Assembly (NCBI GenBank): GCA_910585795.1
Contig: CAJUFV010000153.1
Coordinates: 1-6,730 of the forward strand
Length of the DNA: 6,730 nucleotides
Direction: 5' to 3'
DNA from: an uncultured Clostridia bacterium
Lineage (GTDB): Bacteria > Bacillota > Clostridia > UBA1381
Shown: piece after piece, positions 1 through 5,500 of the stretch
How positions within the stretch are numbered: the first letter of the stretch is position 1
Layout of the letters: each line of letters starts with the position of its first letter
Notes under the pieces: generated by a model
What the model was told of the DNA's origin: nothing
What the model saw: the letters and a program-made list of their open reading frames with translations, nothing else
The model's database searches: none
Made by a program: the position numbers and the translations under genes

Positions 1-620
1 AGAACATCAGGATTCTCACTCAAAACCTTCACAGTATTTAATATAATATCGTCAAAATCAATAGCATTGTTTTTCCTCAGCTTTGCCTGATACCGAAAAT
101 ACACTTTTGATATTATGCTCATACGATAATCATTACGATACACATTTTCAAAAGTAGGCGCATCCATTAAATCATTTTTGGCATTGCTTATAATTGAAAG
201 AACATTTCTTACCGGAAAACTTTTTTCATCAATATTAAGCTCTCTCAGACATTCTTTCATAAGGGTACGAGTATCCGAAGTATCATAAATTACAAAATCA
301 CGGCTATATCCAAGTAAATCTATACATGAACGCAAAATTCTTACACAAACGGAATGAAAAGTTCCTACCCACATATTTTTTGCTATTTCACCCAAAAGAT
401 TTTCAACACGCGTTTTCATTTCATTTGCGGCTTTATTTGTAAATGTAATCGCCAGAATATTCCATGGTTTTATATGCTTATCAGAAATCATATATGCTAT
501 ACGGTTTACAAGAACAGTAGTCTTGCCGCTTCCCGCTCCAGCTAAAACAAGAACCGGTCCTTCTGTTGCCAGAACAGCCTCTTTTTGTCTGTCGTTTAGT
601 TTATCTAGTAAATCACTCAT
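1..620 (-). CDS. pcrA: ATP-dependent DNA helicase PcrA/UvrD (N-terminal part, cut by window edge)
   Basis: This is the first 206 codons of a superfamily 1A 3'-5' DNA helicase. The rest lies left of base 1, so no stop codon is visible. Reading the minus strand from ATG at 620 gives, in order: a Q motif (LNDRQKEAV, Gln12), Walker A AGAGSGKT (residues 27-34, Lys33), motif Ia ITFTNKAANEM (58-68), motif Ib GTFHS (86-90) and IDFDD (187-191). This is the order and spacing of the 1A and 1B domains of PcrA/UvrD/Rep. The start is supported by AGGAG at 628-632, seven bases upstream of the ATG. The family unwinds DNA in nucleotide excision repair and rolling-circle replication and removes RecA and stalled complexes; in Firmicutes this member is normally PcrA. 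In many Clostridia pcrA is followed by ligA, which cannot be checked here. The family is certain; PcrA rather than another UvrD paralogue is likely. Confidence 0.95.
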   Translation of the reverse strand, partial: MSDLLDKLNDRQKEAVLATEGPVLVLAGAGSGKTTVLVNRIAYMISDKHIKPWNILAITFTNKAANEMKTRVENLLGEIAKNMWVGTFHSVCVRILRSCIDLLGYSRDFVIYDTSDTRTLMKECLRELNIDEKSFPVRNVLSIISNAKNDLMDAPTFENVYRNDYRMSIISKVYFRYQAKLRKNNAIDFDDIILNTVKVLSENPDV

Positions 621-649
621 TTTTGTTCTCCTAATAATTTATTATTTTT

Positions 650-678
650 ATTATACCACATTTCAAAAAAAATTTAAA
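650..678 (-). promoter_or_regulatory. Predicted vegetative (sigma-A) promoter of pcrA
   Basis: On the minus strand a perfect -10 box TATAAT (650-655) is preceded by TGG, giving an extended -10 (TGnTATAAT). Exactly 17 bases upstream is TTTAAA (673-678), which matches four of six bases of the -35 consensus. The spacer holds a run of eight T. The -10 box lies about 30 bases before the helicase start codon and just ahead of its AGGAG site, so the leader would be short. Confidence 0.65.
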
Positions 679-702
679 GCCATTTCTTCAATATGTTTTG
701 CA

Positions 703-732
703 GTATAAGAGATAATTATTTCGGTAATTTTA
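703..732 (+). promoter_or_regulatory. Tentative forespore (sigma-F/G-like) promoter of spoIVB
   Basis: GTATA (703-707) is followed after exactly 15 bases by GGTAATTTTA (723-732). As I recall the Bacillus sigma-F pattern (GYWTA, 15 bases, GGNRANAMTW), the -35 matches fully and the -10 matches eight of ten positions. spoIVB is expressed in the forespore under sigma-F and sigma-G in Bacillus, so the gene assignment and the site agree. Transcription would start only a few bases before the ribosome binding site at 741. The motif is short and AT-rich sequence can match it by chance. No good sigma-A promoter for spoIVB was found in 621-744. Confidence 0.3.
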
Positions 733-740
733 AATGTGTG

Positions 741-752
741 AAAGGTGGTGAT
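741..752 (+). promoter_or_regulatory. Ribosome binding site that decides the spoIVB start
   Basis: AAAGGTGGTGAT differs by one base from AAAGGAGGTGAT, the complement of the 16S rRNA 3' end. The in-frame GTG codons at 745 and 748 lie inside this element and so are unlikely starts. TTG at 757, four bases after its end, is the better start. Confidence 0.7.
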
Positions 753-756
753 ATTT

Positions 757-1740
757 TTGAGAAAATCCTGTAGTTTTATATCAGCGTTATTAATTGTGAT
801 GTTTATTTTTCCATCTGCATACGCCCAAAGTACGGAAGTCATTCCCATAGGAAAAACCGTTGGTATACGTCTTTATACAGAAGGACTTCTTGTAATAGGT
901 TCATCTGAGGTAAATGGAAGAAATATCGCAAAAGAATATGACATACAGGTTAACGACCATATTAATAAAATAAATGGAAAAACTATAGAAAATACTGAAG
1001 AATTTTCACAAATCGTTAATTCAAATCCAAATGGCGTCAATCTGTCTATCACAAGAGACGGTGAAAATCTTGAAATTAATACAATTCCAGAAAAAGATGA
1101 GGATGTCTACCGTCTGGGATTATGGGTACGTGACAGCACAGCAGGAATCGGTACTGTCACATATTATAATCCTCAGACAAAGGAGTTTGCCGCTTTAGGA
1201 CATTCCATAAATGATGTTGATACAGGTAATATTTTATCCGTAAAGTCAGGTAATATTCTTAACTGCAATATTTTGTCCGTCAGAAAAAGCGAAAAAGGAT
1301 TACCGGGTGAAATAAACGGTTCATTTGAAGGAGATACTATCGGCAACATAAGTATGAATTCTGATATAGGGATTTTTGGCACAATGACCTGCTCTGAATT
1401 TGATAGCGAAGGAACTACAATACCAGTCGCGGCAAAGGAACAAGTTCAGGAAGGTGAAGCATATATTCTATCCGATGCTTTTGGAAATGAAAACAACCAA
1501 TATACTATTGAAATAAAAAAAATAACAAATTCCTCTGATAAAGGACTTGTCATTGAAATAACAGACCAGAGATTAAAAGAGATGGCCGGCGGTATTGTTC
1601 AAGGAATGAGCGGTTCTCCGATTATTCAAAACGGTATGCTCATCGGTGCCGTAACACATGTGTTTGTAAATAGTCCTTTAAAGGGATACGGTACACTTGC
1701 TGAAAATATGATTGATTTACAAAGAAAACATTCATTATAA
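757..1740 (+). CDS. spoIVB: SpoIVB, stage IV sporulation PDZ-serine protease (peptidase S55)
   Basis: In Bacillus, SpoIVB is secreted from the forespore into the intermembrane space. There it cleaves SpoIVFA, which releases the site-2 protease SpoIVFB to process pro-sigma-K. The predicted protein starts MRKSC, then has a hydrophobic stretch (about residues 6-20) and a possible signal-peptidase site after AYA (21-23). A PDZ domain follows (about 40-115). The S55 protease domain carries GHSINDVDTG (catalytic His149), an Asp in EITDQRL (Asp270) and GIVQGMSGSP (catalytic Ser285). The Asp-Ser spacing of 15 equals that of B. subtilis Asp363/Ser378. At 327 residues it is about 100 shorter than the 426-residue B. 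subtilis protein, mostly because little separates the signal segment from the PDZ domain. A GTG start at 745 would add four residues. It is transcribed alone, divergent from pcrA, and ends at a strong terminator. Identification is very secure; the exact start is less so. Confidence 0.95.
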   Translation: MRKSCSFISALLIVMFIFPSAYAQSTEVIPIGKTVGIRLYTEGLLVIGSSEVNGRNIAKEYDIQVNDHINKINGKTIENTEEFSQIVNSNPNGVNLSITRDGENLEINTIPEKDEDVYRLGLWVRDSTAGIGTVTYYNPQTKEFAALGHSINDVDTGNILSVKSGNILNCNILSVRKSEKGLPGEINGSFEGDTIGNISMNSDIGIFGTMTCSEFDSEGTTIPVAAKEQVQEGEAYILSDAFGNENNQYTIEIKKITNSSDKGLVIEITDQRLKEMAGGIVQGMSGSPIIQNGMLIGAVTHVFVNSPLKGYGTLAENMIDLQRKHSL

Positions 1741-1742
1741 CA

Positions 1743-1775
1743 AAAACGGATAAAGGCTTTGCCTTTATCCGTTTT
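1743..1775. terminator. Bidirectional intrinsic terminator between spoIVB and the M24 peptidase gene
   Basis: The arms AAAACGGATAAAGGC (1743-1757) and GCCTTTATCCGTTTT (1761-1775) are perfectly complementary over 15 bp around a three-base loop (TTT, 1758-1760). The outer A:T pairs supply a U-run in both directions: four T on the plus strand and five on the minus strand. It starts two bases after the spoIVB stop codon. On the other strand, two bases of the TAA stop of the convergent peptidase gene (1774-1776) lie within the hairpin arm. Confidence 0.92.
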
Positions 1776-2826
1776 ATAATTCTATCAATTCCTTAGAAGA
1801 ACGTGTCAGATTTATAACCATATCATTTTGCAGAGCGATTAAATCTTCTATTCTAACTCCTCCAAAATCATCAACATAAATTCCAGGCTCTACCGTTATC
1901 ACATGGCCGTTTTGCAGCGTCTCATTGCATTTAGGTGAAAACACAGGATTTTCATGAATTTCAATGCCTACACTATGTCCCAGAGAATGCCCGAAATTTT
2001 CTCCGTAACCCGCACTGGTAATAATCTGCCTTGCAGCTTCATCTATCTGACAGCACTGAATGCCTTGAATAATTTTTTCCAGTGCAGTATTCTGCGCATT
2101 CAGTACAATGTTATATATTTCCCTTTGTCTGTCATTCGCTTTTCCAACCACCACCGTTCTTGTCATATCCGAACAATAGCCTTCAAATACGCATCCGAAA
2201 TCAAGCGTTAAAAAATCACCGTTTTCTATACATTTATCAGACGCAACGCCATGAGGCATTGCGCTCCTTATACCAGAAGCTGCTATTGTATCAAAAGATA
2301 ACGCAGAGGCGCCTTGTTTTTTCATAAAAATTTCAATATCAAGAGCGATTTCTCTTTCCGTCATGCCCGCTGAAATTTTATGAATAATATAATCAAAAGC
2401 TCTGTCTCCTATTTCTTCCGCCTGAGCAATTTTTCTGATTTCATTATCATCTTTAATTTTTCTGGGTTCGTTAATCAAATTCTGCATTTCAACAAAATCC
2501 TGATTACCATTAAGTTTACTGCGCAGTTTTTTATATTCACTCACACTCATAACACATTCTTCATAGCCAATATATTTTTCCGGAATTTTAGAAAAAATTT
2601 TCTCAAATCCATTGTTTATATCAAGTACTTCAAAACCGTTTGCTTGTTCCTGCGCCTGAAGAATATAGCGCGAATCAGTTATAATATACTTGCCGCTATG
2701 AGAAATCAGCAAAAACGCGTCTCCGGACGTAAAACCACTATAGTAAAATATATTAGGATAACCGGTTATAAATACCGCTTCATTATCATGAAGCTTTTCA
2801 CATAATTTATCGGCTCTGTTAAACAT
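1774..2826 (-). CDS. pepP: M24B family Xaa-Pro peptidase (aminopeptidase P / prolidase-like)
   Basis: This cytoplasmic dinuclear metallopeptidase removes residues ahead of proline, either from peptide N-termini (aminopeptidase P) or from dipeptides (prolidase). The 350 residues comprise an N-terminal creatinase-like domain (about 1-125) and a C-terminal pita-bread domain. All five metal ligands are present: Asp209 (LDFG), Asp220 (SDMTR), His284 (GHSLGH), Glu313 (VEPG) and Glu327 (RIEDL). His192 (MPHG) and His291 (IHENP) match the other active-site histidines. The length is normal for Firmicute members near 355 residues. ATG at 2826 follows a weak site (AAAAGAGATG, 2834-2843), so expression may rely partly on coupling to aroQ, which ends 27 bases upstream. 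It is the last gene of the cluster. In many Firmicutes this gene sits between aroQ and efp; here no efp follows. Sequence alone does not separate aminopeptidase P from prolidase, so the symbol is provisional. Confidence 0.92.
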   Translation of the reverse strand: MFNRADKLCEKLHDNEAVFITGYPNIFYYSGFTSGDAFLLISHSGKYIITDSRYILQAQEQANGFEVLDINNGFEKIFSKIPEKYIGYEECVMSVSEYKKLRSKLNGNQDFVEMQNLINEPRKIKDDNEIRKIAQAEEIGDRAFDYIIHKISAGMTEREIALDIEIFMKKQGASALSFDTIAASGIRSAMPHGVASDKCIENGDFLTLDFGCVFEGYCSDMTRTVVVGKANDRQREIYNIVLNAQNTALEKIIQGIQCCQIDEAARQIITSAGYGENFGHSLGHSVGIEIHENPVFSPKCNETLQNGHVITVEPGIYVDDFGGVRIEDLIALQNDMVINLTRSSKELIEL

Positions 2827-2853
2827 AGCATTACATCTCTTTTCAAATAAGCA

Positions 2854-3282
2854 TTATCTTTCAGCAAGCGCCTCAAGCGCAAGCTCATACCCTTTAAAGC
2901 CAAGACCGCATATCTGACCTATACATTCAGAAACAATGACTGAGGTATGACGAAATTCCTCTCTTTTATGTATATTTGAAATATGCACCTCTATCACATC
3001 CATACTGACAGAACCAAAAGCATCACGAATAGCATATGAATAATGAGTAAATGCGCCTGGATTGATTATAATTCCATTATACCTTCCCATAGCACTGTGA
3101 ATTTTTTCTACTATCTCTCCCTCAAAATTACTCTGAAAAAAATCAACCTCTACTCCAAGCTCACAAGCTTTTCTTTTAATACACTGCTCAAGGTCCTCAA
3201 GCGTGCTTTTACCATAAATGCCAACCTCACGCACACCAAGCATATTCAAATTAACACCATTAATAACAAGATATTTTTTCAT
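2854..3282 (-). CDS. aroQ: Type II 3-dehydroquinate dehydratase
   Basis: This enzyme dehydrates 3-dehydroquinate to 3-dehydroshikimate, the third step of the shikimate pathway, by anti elimination through an enolate. The family forms dodecamers in the cytoplasm. The 142 residues match the usual length of about 145. Active-site residues line up with those of the M. tuberculosis enzyme, shifted by one: Arg18 and Tyr23 (REVGIYG), Asn74 and His80 (INPGAFTH), Asp87, Glu98 and His100 (IEVHISN), and Arg111 (EEFRH). Small departures from the common pattern are Val10 in INGVNLN, usually Pro, and Phe53 in SNFEGE, often His. Neither is a catalytic residue. The ATG at 3282 has a strong site, AGAAAGGA (3289-3296), which overlaps the stop codon of ispG. 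It lies within the dxr-rseP-ispG-aroQ-pepP cluster, although its pathway is separate from isoprenoid synthesis. Confidence 0.96.
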   Translation of the reverse strand: MKKYLVINGVNLNMLGVREVGIYGKSTLEDLEQCIKRKACELGVEVDFFQSNFEGEIVEKIHSAMGRYNGIIINPGAFTHYSYAIRDAFGSVSMDVIEVHISNIHKREEFRHTSVIVSECIGQICGLGFKGYELALEALAER

Positions 3283-3294
3283 TTTATATCCTTT

Positions 3295-4341
3295 CTATAA
3301 TTTATCAATTTCACTAATAAGCTCATCGATAATTTCATGCTCTTTCACCTTGCGTATAATTTTGCCCTTTTTAAAGATAAGTCCTTCGCCCTTTCCGCCC
3401 GCAATACCTATATCTGCTTCGCGTGCTTCTCCCGGGCCGTTTACCGCACATCCCATAACGGCAATTTTAATATCTTTATTAATACCTTTTACGCGCCTTT
3501 CTATTTCATCGGCTATAGGTATCAGTTCTATCTGCGTTCTTCCGCAAGTAGGACAGGAAATAATTTCTGCTCCTGTTTTTCGTAAACCCAGTACTTTCTG
3601 AATATCATAGGCTGTATAAATTTCCTCGGCTGGATTTGCAGTAAGCGATACACGCATTGTATCACCTATCCCCTCTGCCAGCAGCACTCCTATACCAACA
3701 GATGACTTTATTGTGCCGCTTTTTAGTGTCCCTGCTTCAGTTACTCCTATATGCAAAGGAATATCTGATATTTTATCAAATTTCCTATATGCATCCAGCA
3801 TTTTAGGAACATCTGATATTTTTATTGAAACAACAATATCATCAAAATTCAGGTCTTTCAAGATTGATACATGCCTCAGTGCGCTTTCTACTAACGCGTC
3901 TGCTGTAGGTCCTCCGTATTTTTGCAAAAGCTCCTTTTCAAGCGAACCGCCGTTAACACCTATCCGTATAGGAATCTCTCTTTCCTTCGCCATTTCGACA
4001 ACCTGCTTTACTCTGCTTCTGTCACCAATATTTCCCGGATTAATCCTTACCTTATCAGCTCCGTTTTTCATACATTCCAGCGCAAGCCTGTAATCAAAAT
4101 GAATATCAACAACAAGAGGTATATGAATTTGTCTTTTAATTTCCGCTACAGCCTGAGCCGCCTTCATATCAGGTACAGCAACGCGTATTATCTCACAACC
4201 CGCGTTTTCCAGTTCAATAATCTGATTTACCGTTGACGTCACATTGCGTGTATCTGTATTACACATTGACTGTATCGCAACAGGATTATTTCCGCCTACT
4301 TTAATTCCGCCTATATTTACAATTCTCTTTTGTTTTCTCAT
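3295..4341 (-). CDS. ispG: 4-hydroxy-3-methylbut-2-enyl diphosphate synthase IspG (GcpE)
   Basis: IspG is a [4Fe-4S] enzyme that reductively opens 2-C-methyl-D-erythritol 2,4-cyclodiphosphate to HMBPP, the penultimate step of the MEP pathway. It takes electrons from ferredoxin or flavodoxin. The 348 residues form a TIM-barrel (about 1-250; VVDIHFDYRLAL, VRINPGNIG and RIGVNGGSLE are family hallmarks) and a C-terminal cluster domain. The cluster ligands are Cys263 and Cys266 (CPTCGR), Cys298 (MGCAVNGPGEA) and Glu305, equivalent to E. coli Cys270/273/305 and Glu312. The length is typical of bacterial IspG, without the plant insert. ATG at 4341 lies three bases after the rseP stop codon. Its ribosome binding site GAGGT (4347-4351) overlaps that stop, so translational coupling is likely. 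The stop codon is TAG. Confidence 0.98.
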   Translation of the reverse strand: MRKQKRIVNIGGIKVGGNNPVAIQSMCNTDTRNVTSTVNQIIELENAGCEIIRVAVPDMKAAQAVAEIKRQIHIPLVVDIHFDYRLALECMKNGADKVRINPGNIGDRSRVKQVVEMAKEREIPIRIGVNGGSLEKELLQKYGGPTADALVESALRHVSILKDLNFDDIVVSIKISDVPKMLDAYRKFDKISDIPLHIGVTEAGTLKSGTIKSSVGIGVLLAEGIGDTMRVSLTANPAEEIYTAYDIQKVLGLRKTGAEIISCPTCGRTQIELIPIADEIERRVKGINKDIKIAVMGCAVNGPGEAREADIGIAGGKGEGLIFKKGKIIRKVKEHEIIDELISEIDKL

Positions 4342-4344
4342 AAA

Positions 4345-5499
4345 TTACCTCACAAATAATCTCATAATATCGTGAAAGGATATGAACACTATAAACAATA
4401 ATAACAGAAGCATACCGATTCCATGTACAATTCCTTCCTTATCCGGCGGTATTGATTTTCTTCTTATCATTTCAATAATCACAAATAAAATTCTTCCGCC
4501 GTCAAGCGCTGGAATTGGCAGTAAATTAAATATACCCAAATTTATTGTGAGCAGCGCCACAAGATTAAGAACATTAAGTAAACTGTATCTTCCTGAATTT
4601 ACTGCTGTATTTACCTCACTCACAATACCCACAGGCCCGGACATTTCATCAACTCCGACTCTGCCTGTAACAAGCTGCCACAGCGACTGATAAACAAGCT
4701 TTACAACAAATTTTGTTTCATTCCAAGCCTCACCCCATACATTAAAAATTGTAATATCCTTCTTCTGAGGTGTAAACCCTATAATATATCTTGTCGCGTT
4801 CTGCGTCTGTCCTACAAGCGCGTCATTTTTAGGCATATCCGCACTATATTCTACAAATCGTCCGGTAGTATAGCCATTTATTGTACTGTCTATCTGTACA
4901 CCTTTATCTGTATATGTGGTATTAACAAGCTGCTCTGTCGGCTTAAACGAAAATTCAAGAATTTCATTATTTCTTTTTATTTTCATTTCCGCCTCTTCAT
5001 CCTTCTTAAAATTTTGCGTATACAGTGTTATATCATTATAAAAGCTGACATGCTTACCGTTTATTTCAATAATTTTATCTCCTGTCTGTATTCCGGCCTG
5101 CTCAATATAGCTGTGCTCAACAACCTTATCTATAACATTTGTACTTACTGACGGCAGAGAAAATACAATAGCTACAAATAGAATAAAACCAAGTATAACA
5201 TTAAACATACCTCCGGCTACAAGAACAAGCAGTCTCTTCCACGGCTTCTGATTTGAAAATGCTCTGGGGTCAGTATTATCTGCTTCATCCTCTCCGTCAA
5301 ATTTACAATATCCTCCTAACGGAAGAGCGCGCAGAGAATAAACTGTCTCGCCCTTTTGCCTTTTAAATATTGCGGGCCCCATTCCTACCGCAAATTCATC
5401 AACTTTAAAATTAAGAATTTTTGCCACAATAAAATGTCCGAATTCATGCAATGAAATCATCACAAGAAACATTACTATAGATACAATCGCTGTTATCAA
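4345..5499 (-). CDS. rseP: RseP/RasP-type site-2 membrane zinc metalloprotease (M50B)
   Basis: This intramembrane protease cuts within or near the membrane, typically anti-sigma factors after a first site-1 cut, and it also clears signal-peptide remnants. The zinc-binding motif HEFGH (His18, Glu19, His22) lies in the first membrane helix (about 2-25). A second helix follows at about 89-113. A PDZ domain occupies about 120-190 (GIQTGDKIIEINGK). The third ligand motif NLLPIPALDGGR (325-336, Asp333) sits in a C-terminal helix, and a last helix spans about 360-377. GMGPAIF and LGGYCKF are typical of RseP rather than of SpoIVFB, which lacks a PDZ domain. At 384 residues it is somewhat shorter than B. 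subtilis RasP (about 420). The start is TTG at 5499 with AAAGGAG (5508-5514) eight bases upstream. An ATG closer to that site (5504) reads into TGA after one codon and is excluded. The target anti-sigma factor is not in the window. Confidence 0.96.
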   Translation of the reverse strand: MITAIVSIVMFLVMISLHEFGHFIVAKILNFKVDEFAVGMGPAIFKRQKGETVYSLRALPLGGYCKFDGEDEADNTDPRAFSNQKPWKRLLVLVAGGMFNVILGFILFVAIVFSLPSVSTNVIDKVVEHSYIEQAGIQTGDKIIEINGKHVSFYNDITLYTQNFKKDEEAEMKIKRNNEILEFSFKPTEQLVNTTYTDKGVQIDSTINGYTTGRFVEYSADMPKNDALVGQTQNATRYIIGFTPQKKDITIFNVWGEAWNETKFVVKLVYQSLWQLVTGRVGVDEMSGPVGIVSEVNTAVNSGRYSLLNVLNLVALLTINLGIFNLLPIPALDGGRILFVIIEMIRRKSIPPDKEGIVHGIGMLLLLLFIVFISFHDIMRLFVR

Positions 5500-5500
5500 A

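Noticed and set aside
665..672. Run of eight A (plus strand) as a terminator U-tract
   Set aside because: No hairpin adjoins it on either strand, and it sits exactly in the spacer of the predicted pcrA promoter.
745..756. GTG starts of spoIVB at 745 and 748
   Set aside because: Both codons are part of the AAAGGTGGTGAT ribosome binding element, leaving no site upstream of them. TTG at 757 is correctly spaced.
663..848. 61-codon minus-strand reading frame across the pcrA/spoIVB intergenic region
   Set aside because: It is antisense to the well-supported 5' end of spoIVB and covers the pcrA -35 region. It has no recognisable motif, so it is taken as a chance frame.
2380..2805. 141-codon plus-strand reading frame opposite the M24 peptidase gene
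   Set aside because: The minus-strand gene has all five metal ligands. The plus frame is Phe/Ile/Asn-rich with no family resemblance, as expected of an antisense shadow in AT-rich DNA.
2857..2890. Short repeated AAGCGC units near the aroQ 3' end
   Set aside because: They simply encode the alternating Glu-Leu-Ala residues of the conserved C-terminal helix of AroQ and are not an independent repeat.
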